64,000 nt of DNA from Lepus europaeus (GCF_033115175.1 NC_084835.1:57022448-57086447), one strand, 5' to 3'. Counted from the stretch's first letter, positions 1 to 9,929 are shown. Numbers and translations are program-made. Notes: generated by a model from the sequence alone, not told the origin.

Positions 1-364
1 ATAAACTAGAGTGTCAATCTGTTGGGTCAACAACAGGAGTCACTGTGCACTTGCTCCTCATGTGGGATCTCTGTCCTTAATGTGCTGTACATTGTGATTT
101 AATGCTATAACTAGTACTCAAACAGTATGTTTCACTTTGTGTTTCTATGTGGGTGCAAACTATTGAAATCTTTACTTAATATATACTAAATTGATCTTCT
201 GTATATAAAGAGAATTGAAAATGAATCTTGATATGAATGGAAAGGGAGAGGGAACGGGAGGGGGGGGTTGCAGGTGGGAGGGAAGTTATGGGAGGGGGAA
301 GCCATTGTAATCCATAAGCTGTACATTGGAAATTTATATTCATTAAATAAAAGTTAAAAAAAAA
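1..364 (+). mobile_element. Rabbit L1 3' end (3'UTR and poly-A)
   Basis: This is the 3' terminus of a rabbit-type L1, cut by the window edge. It has the AT-rich 3'UTR, the G-rich purine tract at about 240-300, a region with AATAAA near 345, and a terminal A-run at 354-364. The same consensus recurs at 13573-14136, 16386-16950 (inverted), 19800-20233 and 20290-20600, which confirms it as an interspersed family. Confidence 0.9.
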
Positions 365-736
365 GAATAAGTATTAAGATCTATCTTGCTGGTTTCTATT
401 TTTCAGTCTCCCAAGTGAATCAATGTCTTCCCTCAAACACTACAAATAACTTAGTATTCTCTCAACTTTCTTCAGTTCTTCTCTGAAATATGTTGGTTCC
501 CATCACCCAGAGTTCTAGTTTTAGAACGTTATGTATATATTTTTCTCATTGTCTCTGTCATTCCTTTTATTCTTTTTCTTTTCATTCCCTACTTTTTGTC
601 TTTATTTTTTTTAAACAATGATAAATTTAAAAGCTATTTACTTACATTTTCTTCTTATATATCTATAACAATATCCTGAATTTATTTCCCTCCTAATTGG
701 AGTTCTTCCAAACACTTGTTTCTTTCTGTATTTTAA
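365..736. other. AT-rich stretch, no gene seen
   Basis: A T-rich plus strand with no convincing coding frame. It may be part of the same old minus-strand L1 that resumes at 1063, but I cannot match it well. Confidence 0.4.
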
Positions 737-1062
737 TTTTTTTTTTTTTATTTTTGACAGGCAGAGTGGACAGTGAGAGAGAGAGACAGAGAGAAAGGTC
801 TTCCTTTTTGCCGTTGGTTCACCCTCCAATGGCCGCCGCACCACGCTGATCCGATGGCAGGAGCCAGGTGCTTCTCCTGGTCTCCCATGGGGTGCAGGGC
901 ACAAGGACTTGGGCCATCCTCCACTGCACTCCCTGGCCACAGCAGAGAGCTGGCCTGGAAGAGGGGCAACCGGGACAGAATCCGGTGCCCCGACCGGGAC
1001 TAGAACCTGGTGTGCAGGCGCCGCAAGGTGGAGGATTAGCCTATTGAGCCGCGGTGCCGGCC
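737..1062 (-). mobile_element. CSINE (young type)
   Basis: Full-length lagomorph C-repeat read backwards: T-rich tail at 737-755, GA-rich stretch, CpG-rich body, and tRNA-like head ending in GGCC at 1061. It belongs to the young type seen ten times in this window. It interrupts old L1 sequence that resumes at 1063. I see no clear target duplication. Confidence 0.93.
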
Positions 1063-2155
1063 ACTATGTTAGTCATTTTTAAGTGTACAGTTCAGGGCAT
1101 TCACAAGGTTATAAAATCATCACCACCCCGTATCTCAGAAGTCTTTTTTCCTCCAAATTGAAACTCTGTCCCTGTCAAACAGTAATTCTCCATTCTCTCC
1201 TCACCCTAACCTAACCCCTAGCAATCGTCATTCTACTTTCTGTCTCTATGCGTTTGACTCTATGAACTGCATGTGAGTGGAAGCATACAATGCATCCTTT
1301 AGTGATTGACCTATTTCCCTTTGCACAGTGTCTTCAAGGTTCTGTTAAGTACTAGCATGTGTCCAAATCCCCTTCCTTTTAGAGGCTTAACAATCCACTG
1401 AATGTGTGTCCCACATTTTGTTTATCTATTCATCCATCAGTGGGCACTTAGGTTACTTCTACCTTTTGGCTACTGTAAGTGATGTTGATCGAACATGGAG
1501 GAAAGAGAAATACAGGTTTGAGTATTTGCTTTCAATTCTTTTGAGTCTATACAAAGAAGTAGAATTGCTAGATTATATGATAACCCCATATTTAATTTTC
1601 TGAGGATTTGTCTTACTTTTTTCCATGGAAATTGTACCAGTTTTACATTTCTATCACTAATGCAGAATAGTTTCAATTTCCCTACATCCTCAATAACACT
1701 TGGTGCTTTTTGTTATTTTTAATATTAGCCATCCTAATGAGTGTGAAGTAGGCTACCTGTGATTTTGAATTACATTTATTTTGTGATTATTGATGTCAAG
1801 CAGTTTTCCATATGCTTATTGGCTATTTGTATATTGTCTTTGGAGAAATGGCTACTCAAGTTCTTGGTTCATTTTTGAATCAGGTTTTTTATTGTTGTTG
1901 AATTGTAGGAGTTATTTCCATATCCTTGATAGTAATTGCTTATCTTGTACATGATTTGCAAATGTTTTCTCCTATTTGCTTGACCACTCTTTCATTCTGT
2001 TGATAATGTCTTTTGGTACACTAATGGTTTTCCATTTTAATGAAGTTTAATTTATCTATTTTCTTTTGTTACCTATGCCTTTTGTGTCATAACTGAAAAT
2101 CATTGCCACATCTAATGTCATTAAATTCTTCCCCTGTGTTTACTTCTAAAATTTT
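1063..2155 (-). mobile_element. Ancient L1 (L1M type), ORF2 C-terminal region and 3' part
   Basis: The plus strand reads as the complement of an old mammalian L1. It runs from the 3'UTR (CATCACCACC region near 1117) through the ORF2 C-terminus (around 1410-1500 and 1800-2100). Divergence is high, with many stops. It continues beyond the inserted SINEs at 2201-2893. Confidence 0.85.
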
Positions 2156-2200
2156 AGAGTGTAAACTCTTCTTATTTTTTATTTTCTATTTTTTTCTTTT

Positions 2201-2521
2201 TTAAAATTTATTATTTATTTACTTGACAGGTAGAGTTATAGACAGCGAGAGAGAGACAGAAGGTCTTCCTTCTGTTGGTTCACTCCCCTAATGGCTGCCA
2301 CGGCCGGCGCTGCGCCAATCTGAAGCCAGGAACAAGGTGCTTCCTCCTGGTCTCCCATGCAGGTGCAGGGGCCCAAGCACCTGGGCCATCCTCCACTGCC
2401 CTCCCGGGCCACAGCAGAGAGCTGGACTGGAAGAGGAGCAACTGGGATTAGAACCTGGCGCCATATGGGATGCCAGCACCGCAGGTGGAGGATTAACCAA
2501 GTGAGCCACGGTGCCGGCCCC
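2201..2521 (-). mobile_element. CSINE
   Basis: Complete C-repeat with GA stretch, conserved body and head ending in GGCCCC. An imperfect target duplication flanks it (AGAGTGTAAACTCTT at 2156; AGAGTTTAAAACTCTT at 2523). A second CSINE in the opposite direction follows 22 bp later. Confidence 0.93.
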
Positions 2522-2542
2522 TAGAGTTTAAAACTCTTACTT

Positions 2543-2893
2543 GGGGCCTGGCACTGTGGCATAGCAGGTAAAGCTGCCTCCTGTAGTGCTGGCATCCCAA
2601 ATGGCCACCTGTTCGAGTTTCAGCTTCTCCACTTCCGATCCAGCTCTCTGCTATGGCCTGGAAAAGCAGTAGAAGATGGTCCAAGTCCTTGGGCCCCTGC
2701 ACCCACGTGAGAGACCTGGAAGAAGCTCTTGGCTACAGGCTTCTGATCTGCACAGTTCCAGCTATTGAGGCCATCTTGAGAGTCAACCAGTGGATGGCAG
2801 ACTGACTGCTCTCACTCTCTCTCTCTCTGCCCCTGCCTCTCTGTAACTCTGCCCTTCAAATACATGAACCTTATTAAAAAAAAAAAAAAAAAA
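2543..2893 (+). mobile_element. CSINE
   Basis: C-repeat in forward orientation: head GGGGCCTGGCACTGTGGC, body, CT stretch near 2810-2830, and poly-A at 2876-2893. With the preceding copy it forms an inverted SINE pair with a 21-bp spacer. Confidence 0.93.
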
Positions 2894-3420
2894 GAAAAGA
2901 AAAGCAAAGCTTTTGCTATAACATATGGGTTTCTGATCCACCTTGAGTTGTTTTTTGAATATAACAGTCCAATTCCTTCCTTCCTTCCCCCCTTTTTTTA
3001 TTTTTGCATGTGGATATCCAGTCTTCCAAATATAACTTAGTGAAACGACTGTCATTTCCCACTGGATGGCCTTGGCGTCTGTGTCAAAAATCATTTGACT
3101 ATATACGTAAGAGCTTTATTTCTAGGCCCTTTATTCTATTGTTCTATATCTATTTTTTGGTGTGCTAGTATAATGTTGTTTTGATTAGTGTAACTCTGTA
3201 CTAAGTTTTGAAATAAGATGAGAGATCTATATTTTTGTTCTTTAAAAAACCGATTTAGCTCCTTGGAGCCGTTGATATTCTGTATGAATTTTAGAATGGG
3301 TTTTACTATTGCTTCAAAAACTGTTTTTGGAGTATTCATACATACTGCATTGACTATGTAGATTGCTTTGGGTAGTGTTAAAATCTGAACAATATTAAGT
3401 CTTCTGACTCATGACATCAG
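2894..3420 (-). mobile_element. Ancient L1, ORF2 segment
   Basis: Continues the L1 of 1063-2155 towards its 5' end (ORF2 between the RT and C-terminal parts, for example around 2930-3060 and 3290-3410). Frames are broken throughout. Confidence 0.8.
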
Positions 3421-3698
3421 ATTTTTTTTTTTTTCAGATCTAGATCTTTTATCTGCTAGTTCATTCTCCAAATGCCTGCAATAGCTGGAACTGGGGCTGG
3501 GCCTGTAATTCAATCCAAGTTTCTAACATGGGTAACAGACACCTAAGTATTTGAGTCATCACCTGCTGCTTCTTAAAGTATACATTAAGTAGCAAGAAGC
3601 TGGAACAAAAGCAGAGACAGGATTCAAACCTAGGTACTACACTATGAGATACAGGTTTCCCCAGCAGAGTTCAGTCTATTGTGCCAAATGCCTGTCTC
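3421..3698 (-). mobile_element. Old CSINE
   Basis: Diverged C-repeat: T-tail at 3422-3434, body with the CATCTGCTGGTTCACTCC-like core, and a degraded head near 3670-3698. It has few CpGs, indicating an older insertion than the young type. Confidence 0.8.
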
Positions 3699-4073
3699 CT
3701 TTCTTCTTTCTTAGAGTAAGCATTTACAGCTATAATTTACATCTTAGCACTGTTTATGATGCATTCCATTCATTTTGGTATGTTGCTTTTTATTTGCCTC
3801 AAGTATTTTTGAACATCCCTTGTCTTTTTTTTTTTTTTTAATTTTGACCTACTGGTTCTTTAAGAATGTGTTGTTTAATTTCCACATATTTGTGAATTTT
3901 TCTGTTTTTTCTTGCTGTTCATTTCTGGTTTCAGCCCAGTGTAACTAGAAATGATATTATATGATTGCAGTTTTTTTATATTTATTAAGAATTTCTTTGT
4001 TGTTGTTAGATGGAGTATTTTGTATGTGTCTGGGATATCTGCCAAGTGTTGTTCAATTCTCCACTTACGGTTT
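3699..4073 (-). mobile_element. Ancient L1, endonuclease-side ORF2 piece
   Basis: Complement of the ORF2 region between endonuclease and RT (conserved segment near 3725-3790 and 3860-3960). It lies out of order: RT-side sequence reappears further on, at 4847-6078. It is therefore either a separate small L1 insertion or a rearrangement. Confidence 0.65.
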
Positions 4074-4402
4074 TCTGAGAGAGAGAGGGAGGGAGGGAGG
4101 GAGGGAGGGGGAGGATTGGGGAGTGGGGAGAGACAGAGAGATATCCTCCTTCCACTGGTTTACTCCCCCAATAGCTACAACAGCCAGTCTAGGCCAGGCT
4201 GAAACCAGTGGCTTGGAAACACATACAGGTATCCCACATGGGTGCAGAGGGTCTAAACACTTGAGCTATCTTCCACTGATTTCCCAGGCACATTAGCAGA
4301 TAGAGCTGGAACAGAAATGGAGCAGTCAAGACCAAGCTTGTACCCACATAAGATGTCAATGTCAAAAGCAGCGGTTTACCTGTTGCGTCATAATGCCAGC
4401 CC
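4074..4402 (-). mobile_element. Old CSINE with GA/GGGA expansion
   Basis: Diverged C-repeat. The usual GA stretch has expanded into a (GGGA)n tract at 4085-4112. Confidence 0.8.
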
Positions 4403-4513
4403 TCTACAATTGTATTTTCTAATCTGTGTTGCTGTTGTATAGGAAAGCAGTTGATTTTTATAAACTGCACTTGAATCCACACACCTTGTTGAATTCTCAT
4501 TCTAAAACCTTAC
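4403..4513 (-). mobile_element. Ancient L1 fragment
   Basis: A short ORF2-like stretch between two CSINEs, resembling the complement of the region just downstream of the RT active site. Confidence 0.55.
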
Positions 4514-4846
4514 ATGGGAGGGGTGGTACTGTGATGTAGTAGATTAAGCCTCCACCTGCAGCACTGGCATCCCATATGGGCACTGGTTCCAGTCCTGGCT
4601 GCTCCATTTCTGATCCAGCTCCCTGCTGATGACCTGGGTACTTGGGCCCTTGCACTCACCCTGAGATGGCTCAGGTGATTGGGTTCTGGCCCCTAAAGTG
4701 TTAAGACCCAGACTGAGTTCTTGGCTCCTGGATCCTGGCTTTAATCCCAGTCACCATCCACTACAGGACTTTGAGGAGTAAACAAGCAGATAGTTGCTCT
4801 TTTTCCACAAATCTGTCTCCCTGTCCCTCAAATAAATTTAAAAAAT
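4514..4846 (+). mobile_element. Old CSINE with an internal extra segment
   Basis: Forward C-repeat ending in an A-rich tail at 4828-4846. About 45 bases near 4665-4710 do not fit the usual body and look like a local insertion or divergence. Confidence 0.8.
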
Positions 4847-5207
4847 TTAAAAATTAACTGCATGTTTTATTATATGTAAATTATCATGTTGTTTGTGAAT
4901 AATGGCAGTTTTGATTCTCCCTTTCCAGTACCTGTAATTTCTATATAGCATTCTTTTATTATTGAAAGGATTAGGACCAATGTTCGATAGAGGCAACAAT
5001 AACAGACACCGTTATGCTCCTGCTTTTATGAGAAGTTTGGCTGTTATTTCACCGTTAAGGATGTTGCCTGCTGTAGGTTTGGCATTTTTAAAGGCGATTT
5101 CCTTTAATTGTGGTTATGCTAACATTTACTTGAATTTTGTACAGTTACTTTTCTTTCTATTGAAATGATCCTATAAGTTTTCTCCTTTATCTGTTAAGGT
5201 GGTAAAC
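4847..5207 (-). mobile_element. Ancient L1, RT-region ORF2
   Basis: Complement of an old ORF2 RT segment, recognisable around 4890-5120, with heavily diverged frames. It continues at 5571 after the inserted young CSINE. Confidence 0.65.
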
Positions 5208-5223
5208 TATGCTACTAGATTTT

Positions 5224-5554
5224 TTTTTTTTTTTTTTGACAGGCAGAGTGGATAGTGAGGGAGAGAGACAGAGAGAAAGTTCTTCCTTTTCGCCGTTGGT
5301 TCACCCTCCAATGGCCGCTGCGGCCGGCGCACCACGCTGATCCGAAGCCAGGAGCCAGGTACATCTCCTGGTCTCCCATGCGGGTGCAGGGCCCAAGCAC
5401 TTGGGCCATCCTCCACTGCACTCCCGGGCCACAACAGAGAGCTGGCCTGGAAGAGGGGCAACCAGGACAGAATCCGGCACCCCGACCGGGACTAGAACCC
5501 GGTGTGCCGACGCCGCAAGGCGGAGGATTAGCCTGTTAAGCCACGGCGCCGGCC
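5224..5554 (-). mobile_element. CSINE (young type)
   Basis: Full-length CpG-rich copy with a perfect 16-bp target duplication, TATGCTACTAGATTTT, at 5208-5223 and 5555-5570. This is one of the clearest insertions in the window. Confidence 0.97.
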
Positions 5555-5570
5555 TATGCTACTAGATTTT

Positions 5571-6078
5571 ACAATCACAGTTCATCATAGTGTCCTCATT
5601 AGACCTTGGAATCAAGTTTTAACCAAATTTATAAAATAAATTGGAGGGTGTTCCCTTGCTTATAGTATCTGGCAGTAATAAAACCACTTCCTTAATATCC
5701 GGCAGAAGTTGCCAGTGTAGTCATCTGGATCTGGTCTTTGCTTGGAGAGAGACTGTCCACTGCTGAGTCTGATTTTCTTAAAGTTTTAGGTTTAGTCAGG
5801 GCTTCTTTTCCTTCTTGACGTATTCTTAAGGAGATACATATTTAAAAACCTTGGAATTAAATTCTTTTTACTATACTCCCATATTTTTCTAATCTTTGAA
5901 TTTCTTTATCATTGACTGTTTATTTGGGTCCTTTCTCTTCTTTTTTCTTGATGCCTTTCATCAGTAGTTGCCCACTTACTAAATCTTTTCAAAGAATTAA
6001 CCTTTGGCATAGTCTGTTTGTTTTGGGATTTTATTCTTACTCTATTTTCTTTGGGATTAACTTGTTCTTTTTAAAACG
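5571..6078 (-). mobile_element. Ancient L1, RT/connector ORF2
   Basis: Continues 4847-5207. The complement of the ORF2 segments around 5640-5790 and 5930-6030 is recognisable despite many stops. Confidence 0.75.
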
Positions 6079-6237
6079 TAGGCTGGAAGGTCAGCTCTGT
6101 GGCGTAGTGAGTTAAGCCCTCTGAGTGACAGCCACAGATTGGGACCCTGTGGCCCAGGCTTGGAACCAGCTTTCTGCTATTGGACTGCCCTCGCCTCTGG
6201 TGCTGCCTGTGGTAGCAGTAACTCCCTGAGGGGCTGG
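6079..6237 (+). other. Possible SINE head fragment
   Basis: The stretch at 6086-6120 (CTGTGGCGTAGTGAGTTAAG) resembles a C-repeat head without its body. The rest is unassigned. Confidence 0.3.
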
Positions 6238-6360
6238 ACACTTTCCTCAACTGAAAAATTGGGCTCACTGCTGGGTTCCTGTGATTATTAAATGAAACTG
6301 GCGTATGCAAAACATTTATGTGACCCTGCTTTGTGAATGGCCCATAATAACACGCAGAAA
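6238..6360 (+). mobile_element. MIR fragment
   Basis: Resembles the 3' half of a mammalian-wide MIR: CTCAACTGAAAAATTGGG core, GATTATTAAATGA, and a GGCCCATAATAA-like end. Old and diverged. Confidence 0.55.
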
Positions 6361-6480
6361 ATGTATTTTATATTTGTTATCCTTGAATGGCCTGATTGCT
6401 AATTGATGGTAGTTTATTAAGTAGATGATGCTGAGAGATTTAGTTCAGCTATTTTTTTATAAAAAGAATTTATTAATATG

Positions 6481-6540
6481 AGGGTAATTCAAAATGTTCA
6501 TGGGAAAATGGAATGTATGTGTGTGTGTGTGCAAAAATGA
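6481..6540 (+). mobile_element. Mariner-type terminal sequence (tentative)
   Basis: GAGGGTAATTCAAAATGTTC followed by a TG-rich gap and GTGCAAAAATGA resembles the terminal repeat of an Hsmar2/MADE2-like mariner. Related sequence occurs near 35214-35560, 41712-41750 and 57168-57272. Confidence 0.4.
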
Positions 6541-6654
6541 GACAATAACCCATGCGAGGTCGTCCCATCCACACCCAGTGAGGATTTCCACATTTGTGGC
6601 AGTCCCCGGGCACCCCAGGCTCTCAGGACAGCCGCTAGAATCCATCCCACCTGT

Positions 6655-6996
6655 ATGTTTGCCGTTAATGTCAGAGTGGACTCAAAATTCAGGCCCTGGA
6701 TTCCAACGCCTGTAAAAAGGCTTCTGCTAACCAAGGGCCGAGGATATGCTTGTGTCTTTCCAGAGAATGCGGGACAGCCCATTTGGGTACCAGCCAGAAA
6801 CATCAAGCCTGCAACTGACAGCCAACAAGAACCAGCTGAACAAGACTTAGAGTCTGCCTTGTTAGCAGACGCACCTGCCCTATCATCCTACCCTGAGAAA
6901 CTGCCCATTGCCACACCTGTTACTGTTTTGTACCTCACTAGCTCTGGTCAGCCACTCAAACGGCCCACAGCCTGTGTGCGGTCATGCCTTTCCTGA
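6655..6996 (+). pseudogene. Class II (betaretroviral/IAP-like) ERV pol C-terminal remnant
   Basis: The open frame encodes a segment resembling the integrase C-terminal domain of class II endogenous retroviruses. The key signature is a GYACVF motif followed by PIWVPARNIKP, about 35-60 residues in. No upstream catalytic integrase core, RT or gag is present, so the copy is 5'-truncated. Its 3' neighbour is a polypurine tract and an LTR, as expected for a provirus 3' end. Only about 200 bp separate the pol stop from the polypurine tract, so there is no env, which is the arrangement seen in IAP-type elements. The first ATG is arbitrary, because in a provirus this would be internal to pol. It is an old non-functional copy. 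Confidence 0.7.
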
Positions 6997-7210
6997 GTAC
7001 CACTGTTCCTCATTCCTACCCCCATCTGAGCAAGCACTCCTGTGGTCTCCGGTTTTGAGCGCTGGTTAGTCAATGACGGGTAAGATCCCCTGGGGGACAA
7101 CCTAAGACAGGCACAGCCGCATACGGAGACCACGTGGAAATGTGGTCAACAATGGTATGGCCAAGAATCATGCCTCCCGTTGCTCAAAAATAAATGAAAA
7201 GGGGGAAATA
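6997..7210 (+). mobile_element. ERV pol-LTR spacer with polypurine tract
   Basis: A short non-coding segment between the pol stop and the LTR. It ends in the purine run AAAAGGGGGAAAT at 7197-7209, the priming site for plus-strand DNA in retroviruses. No env-like frame is visible. Confidence 0.65.
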
Positions 7211-7566
7211 TGGTGGAATGAGAAGGCCATGCCAAGATGGCCACTGGCAAGCGAGCATCAGTTACTCAGGATTGGCTTCAGAAACCCCCTGGGAAACCAC
7301 CTGGCAACAGAGCCTGCCTGTCAACAGGCTGTGATTGGATGGCTTCGTATACTGCCTGGCAACAGGCTGTGATTGGTTAGGGCATAGACCGCCCCTTGAC
7401 TGAATTGGCTGCCTTGGCTATTTAAGCTGCTGTACCAACTGAAATAAATGAGTCTGCAGGCTGCTCACCTCTGGCCTGCTTTCACCCGACTCCCAGGGTC
7501 TGTGTGGTGACTCCACGCCTCTTGCCCCCTCCACGCTCCTCCTCTCAGAACGAATCCACCTCAACA
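7211..7566 (+). mobile_element. 3' LTR of class II ERV
   Basis: A 356-bp LTR beginning with TG directly after the polypurine tract and ending with CA. U3 holds two copies of a 20-bp element ending in GCTGTGATTGG (about 7318-7337 and 7355-7374), so it has repeated inverted CCAAT boxes, with further ATTGG sites upstream and at 7405. A TATTTAAG box sits at 7419-7426 and AATAAA at 7443-7448. No matching 5' LTR exists in the window. Confidence 0.75.
7419..7426 (+). promoter_or_regulatory. LTR TATA box
   Basis: TATTTAAG lies downstream of several ATTGG (inverted CCAAT) sites inside the ERV LTR. The polyadenylation signal follows only 16 bp later, so the promoter and poly-A signal are compact. Activity is unknown. 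Confidence 0.5.
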
Positions 7567-7719
7567 TCGTTCCAGTTTTCCCATAGATAATTTAATTTTC
7601 CTAGCAACTTTTATTGAAAAGACCATCTGTTTCCATGACTTTCCATGTTATCTTTGTTGTAAATAAGGTGATACAATACGTGTGAGTCTGCTTCTCATCT
7701 TTATTTCTATACCATTCAC
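7567..7719 (-). mobile_element. Ancient L1, second copy, ORF2 segment
   Basis: Complement of the ORF2 region around ACTTTTATTGAAAAGACCATC, which also occurs within the first old L1. This shows a second, head-to-tail copy. It is interrupted by two nested CSINEs and resumes at 8444. Confidence 0.65.
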
Positions 7720-8121
7720 TGTTTGTTTCTTTTTTTTATATATATATTTTTGACAGGCAGAGTGGACAGTGAGAGAGAGAGAGAGAAAGGTCTTCCTTTT
7801 TGCCGTTGGTTCACCCTCCAATGGCCGCTGTGGTAGCGGGCTGCGGCCGGCGCACCGTGCTAATCCGATGGCAGGAGCCAGGTGCTTCTCCTGGTCTCCC
7901 ATGGGGTGCAGGGCCCAAGCACTTGGGCCATCCTCCACTGTACTCCCTGGCCACAGCAGAGAGCTGGCCTGGAAGAGGGGCAACTGGGACAGAATCCGGT
8001 GCCCCGACCGGGACTAGAACCTGGTGTGCCGGCGCCGCAAGGCGGAGGATTAGCCTAGTGAGCCGCGGTGCCGGCCGTGTTTGTTTCTTTAATTTGAAAG
8101 GCAGAATTATAGAGAGGGGAG

Positions 8122-8156
<35 letters not shown>

Positions 8157-8430
8157 CAGAGAGAGAGAGAGAGCGAGCTTCCATCTGCCTGTTTACTCCC
8201 CAAATGCCTGCAACTGTTGGGGCTGAACCAAACGACAAGAGCCAGGAGCTTCCTCTGGGTCTTCCGCATGGGTGCAGGGGCCCAAGCACTTGGGCCACCT
8301 TTTGCTGCTTTCTCAAGCACATTAGCAGGGAGTTGGATCAGAAGTGGGGCAGCCAGGACTTGAACTGGCACCCATATAGGATGCCAGCATCCCAGGTGAT
8401 AACTACCAGGTATGCACAACCCCAGCCCCA
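7720..8430 (-). mobile_element. Old CSINE, split by a younger CSINE
   Basis: The body lies at 8084-8430 and its tail was broken by the copy at 7734-8077. A perfect 13-bp target duplication, TCTATACCATTCA, at 7706-7718 and 8431-8443 brackets the whole nest. A (GA)n tract occupies about 8119-8172. Confidence 0.92.
7734..8077 (-). mobile_element. CSINE (young type) nested in an older CSINE tail
   Basis: Full-length young copy flanked by TGTTTGTTTCTTT at 7720 and 8078, its own target duplication within the tail of the older SINE. Confidence 0.94.
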
Positions 8431-8443
8431 TCTATACCATTCA

Positions 8444-8690
8444 GTTTGGCTTTTCTACTTCTCAGTACGTGTTTGTTTCTTTTCCCTTGTGTATTTTTGT
8501 CCCTTTGCATTTTCTGTATAAAGTTTTAATCTGTTTATGAAGATCCTTGTACAAAATTGTTGGGATTTTGGTTGGGATTCAACTCTATTGAATTGTAATG
8601 ATTTTTTAGATCAGTTTAGGAAGAATTAACTTTTGAACAATCCATGAAAATGGAATATTCCTCCAATTTAATAGAACCTTATTCCCCCCC
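8444..8690 (-). mobile_element. Ancient L1, second copy, ORF2 segment
   Basis: Continues 7567-7719. The complement of ORF2 near 8555-8650 is well recognisable. Confidence 0.7.
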
Positions 8691-9130
8691 CCTTTTTTTT
8701 TGTGCTAGAACTTTATTTTTCTTAAGCTTTTCTTATGTAAGCCACTGCAGCGCTGGTCTGGGTCAGCACGGGTCTTCATAACTGCCTGTGCATGGCAGGA
8801 GCCTCGAGCCTGCCTGGCTCCTTCCCTGGTGGAGGTGGCAGGAAGGAGTGGAGGAGAGCAGAGGGAAGGTTCCACGGAGAATGACGGACGTCCAGGCAGA
8901 GAAGGCGTTTCCCTCCCGGACCCTGGGCTGCAGTGACCCTCGCTCACCTCCAGCACTGAGTCAGAAGGACCACTGGCCCCAGGACTGAGTGGCCTTGTCC
9001 CAGCTTCCCGCGCCACCTTCTCGCCCTTCAGTGCGCCTGATGCCCCTGTGCCCCAACTCGCCCTCACCTCCGCTCCCCAGCAGGGTGGCAGCACCCTGAG
9101 CAGCAGCTGCAGCAAGAGCCCACCTCTGCG
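8691..9130 (-). pseudogene. GC-rich retrocopy-like block, minus-strand poly-A end
   Basis: The left edge reads, on the minus strand, as an mRNA 3' end: AATAAAGTTCTAGCACA at about 8702-8718 followed by an A-run and a G-run. GC content rises sharply against the AT-rich L1 on both sides. I do not recognise the product. A long minus-strand frame exists (8705-9247) but probably reflects the GC-rich composition. It abuts the plus-strand DIPP pseudogene. Confidence 0.4.
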
Positions 9131-9606
9131 ATGAAATTCAAGGCCAACCAGACGTGGACCTATGACCACGAGAGCTTCAAGAAGTGGCCATAGTGCCTGT
9201 GCTTCAGGAGCAAGTAAGAGGAGGAGGTGGGGGCAGCTGGCACACAAGCTGTGTGCTATGGCACCACACGGCCAGGCAGGTGGTCCTCCTCCACCTCCGC
9301 CAGGCCTAGGTCTGACAGCAGGGCCAGGAGGGAGTTGTCCCCCCCCCCCCCCCCCGCCACGTTCTCTCCCACTTGCTGCTTCTCTGAGTTCATGGAGGAG
9401 GCAAAGGAGTTCACCCAGTGGTCGGGCCCTTCTGAGGACGGTGGGTGGAGATGGCCCCCTGGCCCCTTGTGCCTCTTTTCAATTTTCTTTCCATGTTAAG
9501 TTCAGTTTGCATTTTCAGATTAGATCCAGGCGCATCGGTGGAGCAGCAAACAGCCTTCATGCTTCAAAATAAAATGCCCTTTGGTCTGGCAAAGAAAAAA
9601 AAAAAA
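9131..9606 (+). pseudogene. DIPP (NUDT4/NUDT11-type) processed pseudogene, 5' part recognisable
   Basis: The frame from the ATG at 9131 matches the start of diphosphoinositol polyphosphate phosphohydrolases: MKFK-NQT-TYD, an FKK, then CLCFRS and an acidic EEEV. In-frame stops fall at codons 21 and 29, and the RAA before CLCFRS has become WP plus a stop. After about 35 codons the expected Nudix box is not found. What follows is a C17 run (9339-9355) and unrelated-looking sequence. AATAAA at 9569 and a 12-A tail at 9595-9606 mark a retrotransposed mRNA end. Family members hydrolyse diphosphoinositol phosphates and Ap6A; this copy cannot. The exact parent (NUDT3, 4, 10 or 11) is not decided. Confidence 0.6.
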
Positions 9607-9908
9607 GATTATCTTATGTATTTGAAAGTCAGAATTCACAGAGGCATGTACGGACATAGATCTTCCACCTGGTTCATTCTCTATATGGTGCCAAAGGCCA
9701 GGCCAGGATGTAACCAGGAACCCAGAATTCCACCCGAGTTTCCCATGTGAGTCGTGGGGACCCAAGCACTCAGGCTTTCTTCTGCTGCTTTCCCTGGTGA
9801 CTTAGTAGGGAGCTGAATCAGAGGTGGAGCAGCTGGGGCTCAAAATCGGAGCCACATGGGATGCCTGCATTGCAGGCTATAGCTCAACCTTCTGTGCCAC
9901 AATGTGAG
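9607..9908 (-). mobile_element. Old CSINE
   Basis: Diverged C-repeat directly abutting the pseudogene poly-A tail. The body has the CATCTGCTGG-equivalent core replaced, and the head is degraded near 9870-9908. Confidence 0.8.
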
Positions 9909-9929
9909 CACAGTAAAGATCTATGGATC

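Noticed and set aside
6494..6806. Minus-strand 102-codon frame over the ERV pol remnant
   Set aside because: It is the antisense of the class II pol segment.
7800..8431. Long frames of 187 and 206 codons on opposite strands
   Set aside because: They read through two nested CSINEs. The repeated peptide patterns (GPSSTALPGHSRELAW, SLSLSLS) recur wherever a CSINE lies.
8705..9247. 180-codon minus-strand frame
   Set aside because: GC-rich composition explains the length, and it runs antisense across the DIPP pseudogene start. No domain features.
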